Origin: Nageia nagi
Taxonomy: Eukaryota > Pinophyta
Reading direction: 5' to 3'
Assembly: GCA_050084985.1 (NCBI GenBank)
Contig: JBITNC010000001.1
Span: 4,402,001 to 4,466,000 of the forward strand
DNA length: 64,000 nt
A program made the position numbers and the translations under genes. Position 1 is the stretch's first letter; every line of letters starts with the position of its first letter. Shown one piece after another: positions 1-11,640 of this stretch. The notes below the pieces were generated by a model. That model worked only from the letters and a program-made list of their open reading frames with translations, was not told the origin of the DNA and did no database searches.

Positions 1-297
1 TACCATCCATGAGTCCGTCAGAGTGAGAAAGGAGCATGTCACTATGGAGGGATCCCAAAGGGTAATTATTCCACCTAATTTCCCATAGAATTCACTAGCA
101 AAAATTGAGCTTTTTGGCCAAAATTTATGTTTGTAGAGTTTTACATCCATATCTTTCATCTTTGACTCTTGAATGAGAAGGATAGTTGGATTAATTTTCT
201 TAACTAAGACTTTAACTGCTCTAATCTTTCTAAGTTCATGCATGCCCCTTGTGTTGTAGGTTGTAATAATCACTGAGATAATTATTATTTTTTGGAG
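1..297 (-). pseudogene. LINE ORF2 endonuclease domain, cut by window edge
   Basis: Start of a LINE (L1-type) ORF2, the apurinic-like endonuclease that nicks target DNA for target-primed reverse transcription. On the minus strand an open frame of about 95 codons reads KIIIISVIITTYNTRGM, then a Leu/Ile-rich stretch with the LLIQESKMKDMD motif (the catalytic Glu context IQE.K of EEP nucleases), FWPKSS, and GGIITLWDPS (usual form GGI..LWD). These are the ordered N-terminal blocks of plant LINE endonucleases. No stop is seen in this part. The reverse transcriptase would lie left of base 1. I see no convincing ATG, so the start given is only the upstream limit of the frame. The family call is strong; the intactness of the rest cannot be judged from this window. 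Confidence 0.8.
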
Positions 298-831
298 ACT
301 AGAAGCTCCTCCAACCTATGTTGAATTCCTTCTTTATGCTATTCATGGCTTCTTGTGATCACTTGGTGTGGTTGGGTATTCTCCCTCTTAGTTTGTGTGG
401 ACTTGTAACTACTATTTTTAGGTAACTAGGTGTTTATTTGATCATAAGATCCTTGGGTATTCCTTTTTTGTTATGGTTATAATGTTCTTTATACTAGGCT
501 ACCTTCAAATATTCACAATCCTAATTTTGAGAAGAGGGATCCTCTATATTCATTTTGATCTCCTATGAGGTTGGATCTTATTTTGGAATGTCAACTTGGG
601 AGGGTTATAAATAGCCATCGCTCTCACAAGTAGAGTTTGAACTTGTGGTACTCCATTTACTGACAATGATGAGGAGTTAATGGGGTGGGTTTATGGTTCT
701 TTGTCTTGGTTTAAAGGATCAAAAACCTCCATGGGGTTATCTTCAAATTGGAGACATTGGAAATGGTTTCAAGTGCTATTGACATTGTCATGGGTAGGCT
801 TTTTAATTGTTTGGTGTCTATGACTAGGCAT

Positions 832-1101
832 CTAAAATCCATAATTGGTAATCACTAGTTTAGGTTGAATGGATTGGGTAAGGGGAAAAGCTTTTGTAAG
901 TTTCCCATACCCTGAGAAAATCCTATATAAAAATGGTATATTTTCATAGTTTATGATATGGGTATAAACCATGTGTTCTATAGGGAGATTTAGTTTGATT
1001 TGTGCTAGTAGGGGGAGTCCATTTTCACATGGATATAGATTTGGGCATAGCTGAGAGACTCCAAATCCTATTTTCACTTTAAAACCCTCATGAACCCTCA
1101 A
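832..1101 (-). pseudogene. LINE ORF1-like (DUF4283-type) remnant
   Basis: A minus-strand frame of 89 codons lying directly upstream, in transcription sense, of the LINE endonuclease. That is where ORF1 of a plant LINE belongs. It contains LAQIKLNLPIEHMVYTHI and FSGYGKLTKAFPLT, resembling the segment of plant LINE ORF1 proteins with W.(R/K)..NLP.E.W......I....G. The nucleic-acid-binding zinc knuckle expected downstream was not found between 300 and 830, where stops are frequent. The match rests on pattern and position only, so an unrelated chance frame cannot be excluded. Confidence 0.4.
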
Positions 1102-1219
1102 TGGTTGAACCTATATCCCTAAAGATGTCCTCCTTCTAGAGCTTCCAATGTAGATTTGGAATGCAAACTAAGACAAGTGTAGATGAATGGGTCTCCTCTT
1201 CTAGCTTAAAGCTTGTGTG

Positions 1220-1261
1220 CCATGGTTTCATGAATAAGCCAATTCTTCCATGAAACCATGG
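1220..1261. repeat. Perfect 13-bp inverted repeat (hairpin)
   Basis: The arms CCATGGTTTCATG (1220-1232) and CATGAAACCATGG (1249-1261) are exact reverse complements around a 16-base loop. It lies near the presumed 5' side of the minus-strand LINE and just before an A/T microsatellite at about 1280-1291. Function unknown. Confidence 0.85.
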
Positions 1262-1291
1262 CCCCTTTTCAAAGATTTAATATATATATAT

Positions 1292-2574
1292 ATTTCAAAG
1301 GTAAACAGAGCAAGAAAATAACCATTAGATTAGAAACTAATAGAGATCTCACCTTGGATGTTCTAGTTTTGTGAAGCCCAGGATTACATGGCTCTTGGAA
1401 TGAGTCAAATACCTAGAAATTTGTAGATGAGGGATCTTGATTGTATAATGCTAATCTATTATGGAAACTTCACTATGACTATGATTTTGGAATTTTAGAG
1501 GTTGTGTGAAGGTAGCTAGCTTTCATCTTCCAAGGGTTATGCTTTAGCAAGCTGATACAATGATAAGGGGGTCTTGTTGAGCCAATTCATCCTAGGCTAG
1601 CCTGGTAAGATTTGACTACATCTTGGAAGGACAAAGGCATCTGAGGACCATGCAAGTCCCCTAGGTTAGATTCCATTGCTAGAAACCGAGTTATATTCTC
1701 TATGTTGAGTGTAGCTAGAGTAGGTTTCACACCTTCAATCCTAAAATGTTTAATATGTTGTTAGGAGGTCACTCCCTACCTTTGTTAAAATTCTAGAATT
1801 CATTATACATGTTACTAGGAGGAGGAATCATAATTTTACTTTTATTTGATCATGCATATTGAGAGTCTTGGAACCTTCTTTAGCTAGTTAGTGGGCTTAA
1901 CTTGATGTGCCACTTAGTGATATTATGGCATCTCATAAGGTTCAGCAAACATTTTAATTAATTTTTCCAAATTTTAAGGGTTTTTACTTATCATAAGGAG
2001 GATTTAATATATAAAGAACCTTTTAGTTTTTCCTTCCTAAATCTTATTTTTATGATGCTAGAGGAAGGGCTAAAGATATTTTTATGTATTATCTTTTGGA
2101 ATTTTTTGATTTTATCTCTTAGTAGGGGTGTTAATTTTTATTATGTAGATATTTTAGATTGCCTCCCCTAACTATCATTATAGTGGTCATTAGCAATTTT
2201 GAGTGTTTATATATATATTTAATTTTACCTCAATTGGAGGGTTTATCTTAATGTATGAATATTCCAGTTATTACCCTAAATAACACTAGAAGGAGAGAAA
2301 ATATTTTGCTCTTTTGTATGTAATTTTGAATGCTTTTTCAATTTTTTAAGGGATCACCAATATTTTAAGGTAAATCATTAATGACCCACACAAATCATTA
2401 ACATTCATACCTAAATCACAACATTCAAAAGTGCTAAGGGAATAAAAATAAAAACCTACCTATTATTTTTCTTTTCTTTTTTCTCTATGGCCTAGTTAGA
2501 GCTCTATCACTTTCTATCTCTTATTGCTATAGTTGATTGCTATTTTAGCTACCCTATCACATTTGTGGACTAGC
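1292..2574. other. AT-rich stretch with no recognisable gene
   Basis: No frame with family resemblance on either strand. Relative to the PMD gene that follows, the right part (about 2,000-2,574) is where the 3' LTR or promoter of a Tat-type element would be expected, but I could not match it to a second LTR copy in the window. Confidence 0.5.
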
Positions 2575-4870
2575 ATGCCATTGAGGAGGAGTCTAAAAAA
2601 AAAAACTCTTTTTATTTTTTTATTGATTTTGCTAATTTTAGTCCATAATTTGTAAAATAGAGATTGTAGGATTATTTGTTTATATTTTTAGATTAAGTTT
2701 AACCACTTACTTTTTGTATTTGAGTTATTTTTTAAGTATTTTTTATTTTTTAGAAACCCTCAACTAAGGTCATCAGCCATGATCAAGGGTTTGCAAAATA
2801 TTTGATGTTTGGGATTAAACACTGATGACTCTACAAATTGGTCACCTAGTCCTCGATGTTTGACCTTGAATTATCAATTTTTTTTTTTTTTTAAACTTAA
2901 CTTATCTATGTTTATGTTCTAGGTTTGATATGTGTTTGAGCTTAGAGGGCATTACCCTTTGATCTTATAGGTGGGATGCTAGTTCCTCATGGATACAAAC
3001 AATACCTTCTTTTATCATGTGGGTTTCAAAGCTAGACCCTATATAGGTCATATACACTGGGAGTACCCCCTTCTCATAGCCTTGCTAGAGAGGTGGAACT
3101 CCACCACATCCATTTTCCATATCCTAATAGGGGAGATGATAATCACTATTGAGGAAATTCATCATATATATCACCTTCCTATCCATGGTGGATGTATTCA
3201 ACATTTAGTTTATAGGGAGGAGGTGAAACTAAATATATGTTATTTGTACAAGGAGTATTACATGGAAATGATAATTACTAATATTAATTCAAGAGCGATC
3301 TTATATTATCATTATTTACTTTGAGATGAGAAGGGGGCTATTAAGTTCTCATACTTGATGGGAATCATTCAATGTTATGCCCTCCTTGATCCTGATAGTG
3401 GGTGATTTCCATGGTCCTTATTACCATGGCATATATGATTTAGCACAACACTGTTTATGCTTGGGTGCCTACCTTATTGGCATAGGTCTATAGAGAGTTA
3501 TTCTTCTATACATAAAATCATAGGGCTTCACTTTGTATGACCATCACTCTACAAGATTGGGTGTATGAGCATATTATAGTGGTATGTCCTCTTGGACTTC
3601 TAGTTCCTAGCTTTGACACACACATATAGTATCTTGCTCATATTATGAGTTGGTAGGATGATATCTTCATTCATCCTATCGATGGAATCCATAAAGATGT
3701 TCATTTTTATCGTACCATGCTAAATCATTTAGTGTTTGATCATATAAAATTTAGACCCTATCATTCCTATCTAGCGTGGGAGGATATTGAGACCTAGCTG
3801 AGGGGAATCTATTAGGAGCAGGTGTTTAGTGGTTGAAGGATAGAGATTTTTAGAATATTTTTAGTTTGATCATGTTAGGAAATAATTCATGTTAGTTCAA
3901 GATATCCCTCTAGAGCTAGTGAGATATCAACATGAGGGAACCCTTCCCATCAAGGGACTCCAACCATTAGTCTATGTAGAGCCTAATCCCACTTAGGAGA
4001 AGGCAATTAAGGAGGAAACTATTAAATATTCTATGGATGTTAGTGAGGTCTATGTTGCATGGTGAAGGTAGAGCATGAGGAGGTCAATGAGTGCAACTAG
4101 GGATGATGAGTACGATAGAGGGTCAAGGACTTTAGTGTAGGATCTAGTGTAGTTAAGGCTAATGAGGCTAATATAGAGGCCACAATACATATTTTGTAGG
4201 CTACCATGCAAGGCGAGGGGGCCTAGGCTAAGGAGGTTAGAGTTGTAGAGGAGGAGGTACCTACCCCTTGACTACACAATATTGATTCTTTACTAGTGGA
4301 GATTTTATAGATGATATCTCATCTAGTATAGTCTCAATCATTATTAGATCAGTATCAGTAGTTAGATACTACTCATATTAGGTATAGGTCTAAGAGAGAT
4401 AAATATAGGTGAGAGAGGAACAAGGCCAAGTCTATGGTACAAACCTTATAGTAGCAATAGGTTAGGGGAGTAGGTACCTTAGTAGGTGTATAGAGGTAGT
4501 CCTCTTCATTTATATGAGATATTTGTTAATGGAGGGACTACTATCAGGGGGTGTTATCTACATGGTTAGCTAGTGTTCTTGCTTATGCACCTATTGTAGA
4601 CTATCTCCTTTCTCCTTGATGTTATGCTCCTGTTGATGTTTTCATATTACCTATAGCCATAACCAATAGTGCATAGGGTTCTTCTAGCACATAGGGTAGG
4701 TAGGCTATGCTAGAAACATCTCATAGTAGGAGTGTGACTCCAGTATCTTCATCTCATCACCCAATCAAGTCATCTAAGATATGTGTAGTGAGATGAGAGA
4801 TGATTCCATGTGGATCAATGGGTATATCTCATCTAGGTTAGGCTATTAATGAGGATGGCCCAGAGGATTG
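2575..4870 (+). pseudogene. Plant mobile domain (PMD) gene, copy 1
   Basis: Decayed plant mobile domain protein (aminotransferase-like, PMD), a domain of unknown biochemistry carried by plant Ty3/gypsy and Mutator-like elements. The clearest block is open from 2,989 to 3,324: IGHIHWEYPLLIALLERW, then TTSIFHILIGEMIITIEEIH and LPIHGG, which is the PMD signature (P.L.AL.ERW....H.FH...GEMT.T..D...L.GLPI.G). Later frames give LQDWVYEHI, LLVPSFDTHI, PYHSYLAWEDIET and QDIPLELVRYQHEG, all typical of the C-terminal half, in register but broken by TAG and TGA codons. A possible short first exon starts at 2,575, with a splice acceptor at 2,752-2,753 that the homologous copy at 49.7 kb supports. Unlike the other two copies, no pol lies next to it. 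Confidence 0.8.
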
Positions 4871-5280
4871 AGTAGTTATGTTGTCATTTTATTTCATTTT
4901 AGACACTATATATGATGTTATAGGCCTATATTTACAATGGTGGTGCTTTTATATTCATTTTTTGGATCATGGTGGTCATGATCTAATTTCATCGAATGGA
5001 TGCTATTATTATTATTTTTTGATTGGGAATGGATATTGTATGATAATTTTTGATATATATGTGATGATAATTAATAATTGATATAAATGTTTAATAATTA
5101 GTAGTTATTTATCATGCTTAAGATAATGTTGTTATGGTTGGGACAAAATTTTATTTATAGTAATACAAAATTAGATATCATCATTTTTTGTTCTTGGATA
5201 TTTTCACATGGTTTAAAAAAATGTAATGGGATAACATATATGGGATAGATATACAATTTGTGGGTTTATGGTAATGAGTG

Positions 5281-5515
5281 TCATGGGAAGAAGAACACCA
5301 AATTCCATTCTAAAGGGAAGAGCAACTACTTTCTCTTGATCCCAAAGAATGATGGAAGCTATAAAATATAACAATGTTCTAGGGAAGTGAAATGAATAGA
5401 ATGTGGTAGGGAAAGAACATTGAATTCCAATTGAAATGGGAAGAATAATTTCTTATTCTTGATCCCAAAAATAATGGAAGCTATAAAATTTAACAATGTT
5501 CTAGGGTTGACTTCT
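5281..5515. repeat. Diverged tandem duplication, unit about 126 bp
   Basis: Two adjacent copies share ttgatcccaaa, ataatggaagctataaaat and aacaatgttctaggg at the same spacing, beginning near 5,283 and 5,405. It lies in the spacer after PMD copy 1. No coding sense is visible. Confidence 0.75.
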
Positions 5516-6805
5516 ATCAATCTATTAGGAGAGATTTCTTACTTAAACTTGTAGATAAGGGTAGAAGTAAGAGGTTTTAACAATAATAATATTGACTCCC
5601 ATATCAATGGGGAGAACAATTACTCATTATTTTTCCCAAATAAGCACCTTGATTTTCACAACCCATAAAGGTGGATGTAGGGGATATATTAATGTGTTAA
5701 TGTATGAATTTGTGAATTTGTACTCATGAAAAATGGATAAATGAATGAATGACATAACTATCTAGATGTCAAACATAACATGTTAATAACTCACCAAGCT
5801 TATAATAATAATGTATATACTCTTAGGTGGAATGAATGGATAATATAATAAAGAAATGTAATAAATAAGACATTCAATATTAACTTTATCAAATAATATT
5901 TTATTTTGTCTTCATCTACTAGGGATGATATAAAATAAGGTTATAATACACATAAGTTTATTATGAACTCGATGTGTGTGTAATGATGCTCATTCCCTTC
6001 TTTTGATGCTCATAAACTTAATATTTTAAGAGCATATAATATGTAAGCTAATTCATCTATATGAAATATATAGAGGTCCATCATGGAGACTAGACATGTC
6101 ACCACTTCATAAGGTATACTTCACTTCTAAATGAGCATCCATAGGCTTGGTGAAGATTAACACCTAAATCCCATTACAACCAGCTCTATTTCCAATTAGG
6201 CATTCATATCCCCAATACAGGATACTGTAATAACCCAAGAATTCTACTTTTCTTTTTTTTTTTAAATCTTTTGCTATTTATATGTATATTTTTCCTTCCT
6301 ATTTTTTGTGTTTTTCTTTTTTCTTTTCTTTCTATCCTATCTCTTGGGTTTAGGATGAAGCAAAATAATAGGAAAAATAATCACTCAAAATTATGCTTAG
6401 GGAACATATAGATTTTTATTATTTCAAGATTTTAAATGTGAAAATATGTGTGAGTTCATAATATCCTAAAGATGTATCATAGTTATGTTTGTTTATCATC
6501 CCAAGTTTCAAAACATTTGTATAAGATATGTCAATTAAATCAAAAATGAATATTATATTCATAAACTACTTTATTTATATGTACAACTATATATATGAAC
6601 AATACATGGATGGATGTATGTTTTGTATATATAAATTGGTAAATTAATTACTAGAATCATCATGTTTGACATTTAATAGTTCTATTAGGATGGGAATGTA
6701 AACATGATGAACACAATGGTATGGTATGGATACATTGGGCAATGCACCCAATAGCCAAGATGCTTTAAAAATAATTTTTTGAGTATATAAATAGGTAAAT
6801 ATGTA

Positions 6806-6830
6806 CATGTATTATATATATATATATATA
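6806..6830. repeat. (TA)n microsatellite
   Basis: Short run of TA followed by a T-rich tract. It sits at the position equivalent to the longer (TA)n at 53,449. Confidence 0.9.
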
Positions 6831-6915
6831 AATTTTTTTTTTTGGTTTTTTAATTTACTTAGTCATCTTCAATTTAATCGTAATGGATTCTAAGTCGAGT
6901 GAGGGTTTGCAGTAG

Positions 6916-7182
6916 ATGATTATGGGAGATGGGATAAAAGTGACAATGAGTATAGATAGTATGGTCAACCATCTAATGTATGGCATGATAGGTGCTAGAC
7001 ACACAAAACATAAAGTTCTGAAAAAATATATTTATAGATATTATATGAGCAATGGTGAGTTCGTCAAAAGACTCCTAAGGATGCAAGGATGGTGGTCAAT
7101 AAAATTTAAGAAGTATATAAATAAATGGATTGATAGGGGCATTAATCATAATCCTCCATATGAAATATGGTCTAAAAAGTAG
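6916..7182 (+). CDS. Unrecognised 88-codon frame
   Basis: An ATG-started open frame (MIMGDGIKVTMSIDSMVNHL...) rich in Lys, Tyr and Ile, ending at a TAG. It lies in the part of the copy 1 spacer that is absent from copy 2. A further frame beyond the stop (DDILEKLFIKYV) could be its continuation. Trp-rich patches (GWWSIKFKKYINKWIDRG) look protein-like, but I recognise no family. It may be a chance frame or a remnant of an inserted element. Confidence 0.2.
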   Translation: MIMGDGIKVTMSIDSMVNHLMYGMIGARHTKHKVLKKYIYRYYMSNGEFVKRLLRMQGWWSIKFKKYINKWIDRGINHNPPYEIWSKK

Positions 7183-8169
7183 GTTGATGATATTTTGGAG
7201 AAACTATTCATCAAGTATGTCATAAACCACACAAGTTCCCTAATATGGCCCATGTTCAAGATATAGGCTTACCCAAAAGGAATATTTCAAAATATTGTAA
7301 ACATGATTAGATATATCTAATAGACTTGACAATGTTTTCATAGATAAAATTTTATGTTAATACCCTCAAGCAACTCAAAAAAATGGTTTGTGTCTACATC
7401 TAATGACATGACTTGACTCTTTACATGGTAACTTGAGAATGTACATGATGAATGTGGGATATAAAGGGAATATAATTACTAAGGAGTGGGTGGAATATGA
7501 TATGGATAGAAGACCCCCCAATTGGTTGGTCTAGAAGCACAATGAGGATGACTCATTTTGCTAGTGTTTAAAACATGATCAACCACTTGCAACGTTATAT
7601 GCAAATTTTAGAAATTACATAAATTTTTGTAGAAAAATAACATATATAAAGCTTTTATTTATGTGAATATTAATCAATAGTCATGTAAATATTAAGCAAT
7701 ATATATACAACACACATATTTTTATTTATTTTTTGTGTTTTTTTGGATGTTTTTTTTTTCTTATATTTGTTTACAATGGAAGGCAATTTATCACCCTCAA
7801 ATGATGCTAGTAAACTCCTTTCCTATGAATAATCCAACATCCATTATCTAATAAGTAATGGTAAGGGGGATACAATCAAAGATAAGTGGGAACTTTCCTT
7901 AGGATAGATGGTTGAGAATGAATGGGATATGAAATGAGTAGTGGGAATGATGGTTTAGCTTTTATCTTAAACTTCCTAATGATTCTCTTAGGTTCCATAG
8001 ATGAAGTTGAAAGTTCATAATGTAACTCAAGAAGTATCAAAAAGGATGGGATGTATGTAGTATGTAGTGAAATGGGAGGTGGTGGAATTGATGGTAATGG
8101 ATAAGTCTAGGTATGCTACTTTCTTAATTCTTTAATCTTAACTTAGAAAGTTTATGGGGTTTTGGGATT

Positions 8170-8480
8170 GTAAACATTTGAAGGAAGACCAAGATTCATT
8201 CCAAAAAATTTGTAGTTTTGAAGTTGTTCTTCTTGCTGTAGAAGATTGCAGTAGTGTTGTAAAAGATGGTATTACCATTATTTTGATGGTATTTCTCTAC
8301 ATGCATGTAATATTGTAATGTACATAGATAATGAGAAGAGAATACTTCAATTCCATGCTAGATTAGCTCATATTAGGTGAACAGGGTAAATCATTGTATT
8401 GATCTTGTTGTATATGATTGAGATTATTAATTTGTATTTTTTACATTATGCAATTTGATGGATCTCATAATGGTGAAATT
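8170..8480 (+). mobile_element. LTR fragment of the chromovirus family, opposite orientation
   Basis: Matches the reverse complement of the chromovirus LTR at 24,208-24,947. Shared runs include gatggtatttctcta, aatgagaagagaa, acttcaattccatgct, ggtaaatcattg, ttgatcttgttgta and atctcataatggt. Only the middle of the LTR is present. I see no internal domains beside it, so it is a truncated or solo LTR. Confidence 0.8.
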
Positions 8481-9792
8481 ATCAACTTGTTTAGAAAAGA
8501 AACGAAATAAATTAAGTATTTAAATGATTGTTTCTCACAAAATTAAGTTGCATAATAAAATTGTCAACTTATTTTAGTTATTTTGGTTTAGGAATTCATG
8601 AATCATGTTGTAAACATACATACATACATAAAATATATAGACACACATACACACACACATACATACATATTTGTGCATGTATACATGCATGTGCATATTT
8701 ATAGATTTTTGTTGTTCCACATTGTAATTAATTACCCATATATATTATATTGCATTTATAGCTTTCAATTGATTGAACTGGATTATTTAAGTCTCGATAG
8801 GTGGAATTACCCATCTCCACCCTAGTACTAGGGGTATTAAAGATAGTTTAAATTTTTTTACAGGAAACAAGGTTATCCAATGGTTTTTGAATAGTCTTCT
8901 TACTTCTAATATACAAAAAAGGATAGAATGAAATACAAGATTAGAAAATTGATAGTTAAAATGAGAACATATATATCATAGTTTATCTAAATATTTAAAA
9001 ATAAGCTTTGATAATGCCTCAAATAAATAGATAAGTCTTTTAATGTCCTTTTAAACCTAATTATTTGTAGGACCTATCAAAATTTATCCATAAATATAGT
9101 AATCAATAATTTGAATACTTTTTTCTAATATACTTAGGTTATATAATAAAATTGCCAAATCTATTCTAGCTATCTTGGTTTAAGAATTCATGGATAAAGA
9201 TATAATTATAAATACCTTTGTAGATTTATCTAATGCCTTTGTAGAGTGGGAAATAAAATAGAAAAATTATCTCATCCTTTATGCCATTTAGGTTACAAAA
9301 ATTTTAAATTATTTTATCCCAAGATATTTTTGATATTTTTAAATTATTTAGGTTTTCACTATGTAGTTCATGTGAATGAATTTTTAATTTTACAATCACA
9401 AGTTCATTTTTTAGACTGATAATCTAATGTGGATATGAACTAACCTTGAACTTACAAACACAAAATGGATTGAACTAACCTTGAAATATGATATAAGGGT
9501 AAAAGTATGACAAGGTAAATTTAAAAGCTTTAAAAAGTGAAAGGTAGGTTCCAAACTTATTAACACCTAATTTAGGCATACTTTTACCTAAATTAGTTGT
9601 ATTTGTCTAAATGATGATACATATTATTTTACTATCATTATCTTAATATATTATTATATTAGACCAATCTAAACATCATTTCATATTACTTTCCCCTTTT
9701 TTGGTACAAGGATTAGCATCAATGTTATGCACAAGTGGTGTGGACAAATGACTTTTATTGCCTATAAAAGGAGGAGACCCACACATAAGAAG
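8481..9792. other. AT-rich stretch without recognisable gene; CA/TA microsatellite
   Basis: Contains an imperfect (CATA)n/(CA)n run at about 8,618-8,690. Any frame across that run is repeat-derived. Nothing else is identifiable before the copia LTR. Confidence 0.6.
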
Positions 9793-10637
9793 TGAAGGAA
9801 TTTAATGTTCCATATTTTTTATCAACTCTTGCTAACCACAAAATGGATACATTTTGACATAATTATTCACCTATTAGATTAATCATAGTTTCAAGAGTTG
9901 CAAACCTAGTTTCAAGCATGTTGTTGAGATTTTAATGCTCATAGATATGATATTATATTGATATAAATTTGATTTTGTACTCCAACATGGATACCCACAT
10001 TATCTAACTATTCATAGGCTCTCTAATTATGTTTTATCTAATTCTTTGAGTAGACATGTAATCCATTAGACCTCTTGGATTCTAAAACACTCCATTTTCT
10101 CTTTGTATAAATAAAGAATTCATTTCCTATTTTAGGTTAATGCTTGTATTGTAATGTTATGCTTTTCGGATTCAATATAAAGCATTCATATTTTCTCTTC
10201 AATTCTCATATGGTTGTGTGGTGTATTTTCCTTTTTTAAATGCTTTTATACATGAGGAAACACTAATATATATTCATAGGAGCTCTATAACTTTATTCAA
10301 GGTGATATTATTAGATTTTCAATTTGAGTAATAGTTTTAAATATTTTCATGATTGTATTAAACTACCTTATTTTGGATCAATTTTATTTGAGAAGCTATA
10401 TATGTTTTGTTATAAATCCTTTTTGTGTGATTCCTTTTTGTTGTAAAGGTGAATTCAATACCTTTCCAACCATATGCAACACTCTATATTGGATTGGAAG
10501 ATCACACTCAAAAGTCACAAAATACAAACTTGCATTTTCCTAGTCTAGCTTAGATAGCTCCAAGGAGTATTTTACTTAAAGATTAATTTTTACCCTTTTA
10601 TACTTCTCCAAATTTTCTCAAAGCCTCTAATTCTTCA
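9793..10637 (+). mobile_element. Ty1/copia 5' LTR
   Basis: Starts TGAAGG and ends TTCTTCA, just before a primer binding site. The same sequence recurs in three pieces, 13,246-13,498, 23,806-24,207 and 30,365-30,552, which together form the 3' LTR. Shared landmarks are aaggaatttaat, gttttatctaattc, ttttctctttgtataaata (a plausible TATA-type promoter) and tttgagtaatagttttaaat. An alternative right end near 10,694 is possible, because the last bases and a PBS-like motif are repeated there. Confidence 0.8.
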
Positions 10638-10639
10638 TT

Positions 10640-10655
10640 TGGTATTAGATCATGG
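10640..10655 (+). other. Copia primer binding site (initiator tRNA-Met type)
   Basis: TGGTATTAGATCATGG follows the LTR by two bases and differs from the usual plant TGGTATCAGAGC-ATGG site at two C-to-T or G-to-T positions. A second, poorer site (TGGTATCAAATTGG) lies at about 10,698 after a repeated copy of the LTR end. Confidence 0.75.
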
Positions 10656-10724
10656 ATTTTGGAGGCTCTTGGAGTCTAGAGCCTCTAATTCTTCAATTGG
10701 TATCAAATTGGATGTTCTATTAGG

Positions 10725-11640
10725 TTAAAATGGCTTACAAGAATGGAAACTCTATTATAGTTGCAAATCTCTATATTCAACGGAGAATACTTTGAATATT
10801 GAAGCATCATGATGTATACATTTATCATCTCTAAAGACTTTTGGAGTGTCATTTCTTAGGGATATGTTAAACCTAATACTATGACCTTTTCTACACTTTT
10901 AGCTTATGAGAAAAAAGAGTTAATGGAGACCCAAAAGAAGGATGCCAAAGATTTTTTTTCTATACAAAGTGGGATAGACATTTCTATGTTTCCCAAAATT
11001 ACATAATACAAATTTCCCAAAGTTGCATGGGACTCTCTTGAGAGTGCCTACAAATGATAATCTAAGGTAAGAGTAACCAAGCTTTAAATATTATGTAGGG
11101 AGTTTGAATCTCTTAGAATGGGATTGAACTCTTCATGAATAAAGTTCAATATTTAATGATTCAATCACATGGTGAAGACTTAAATGATACATGTATTATT
11201 GATAAGCCTTACCTAGAAGTTTGATCCTATCACCATTTATATTGAAGAGTACAAGTACTTACCTCAACTTACTCTCTTAAAATTTATTGGAAGCTTACAA
11301 ACATATGAGCATAGACTCTAGGATAGATATGAGAACTTGATCAAGTATTTCAAGGTAAACTTTGAATGAATGATCAACCTTCTACTTCCTCCAACTTAAA
11401 ATCTACTCCAAGAGGCCATGGTAGAGGTCATAGTTGTAAAGATCATGAAAGAATAAATTATGGTAGAGGAAGATATCAATAAGCTAGTAGAAATTAAATC
11501 TCACTACCATGATATTACAACTTTTATGTAAAGGATGATCACATAGAGTAGTATTACTACCAGAAGAAACAAGAACAGAAGGCAAACTACAATGAAGAGA
11601 AAGGTGATGGTAATGTATTCTTGACTCACAATAAATTTGA
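10725..11640 (+). pseudogene. Ty1/copia gag remnant
   Basis: Copia capsid region in several shifted frames. FNGEYFEYWSIMMYTFISS followed by KDFW (compare FNGENY.YW...M), then KKELMETQKKDAKDFFSIQS and AWDSLESAYK appear in the expected order. Near 11,525-11,575 the frame DHIE-YYYQKKQEQK marks the nucleocapsid zinc knuckle, but its cysteine positions read Tyr or Phe. Gag would form the particle that packages element RNA. Stops and shifts make it non-functional. Confidence 0.75.

Larger units (their letters stand above)
5516..8160 (+). mobile_element. Spacer of a PMD-bearing element, shared with 52.8-53.9 kb
   Basis: Two blocks are repeated, in the same order and orientation, after PMD copy 2. 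About 6,090-6,400 matches 52,790-53,040 (shared: ttgccaattaggcat with small changes, aataacccaag, gatgaagcaaaataat). About 7,860-7,930 matches 53,640-53,700 (shared: attcaatcaaagat, gaatggatggttgatg with changes). Both copies have a (TA)n tract and a T-rich run between the blocks. Copy 1 has roughly 0.9 kb more between them (6,840-7,780). The blocks show that copies 1 and 2 belong to one element family, not just one domain family. Confidence 0.6.

Noticed and set aside
8598-8825. 75-codon frame rich in His, Thr and Tyr
   Set aside because: It runs through a CATA/CA microsatellite; composition is set by the repeat.
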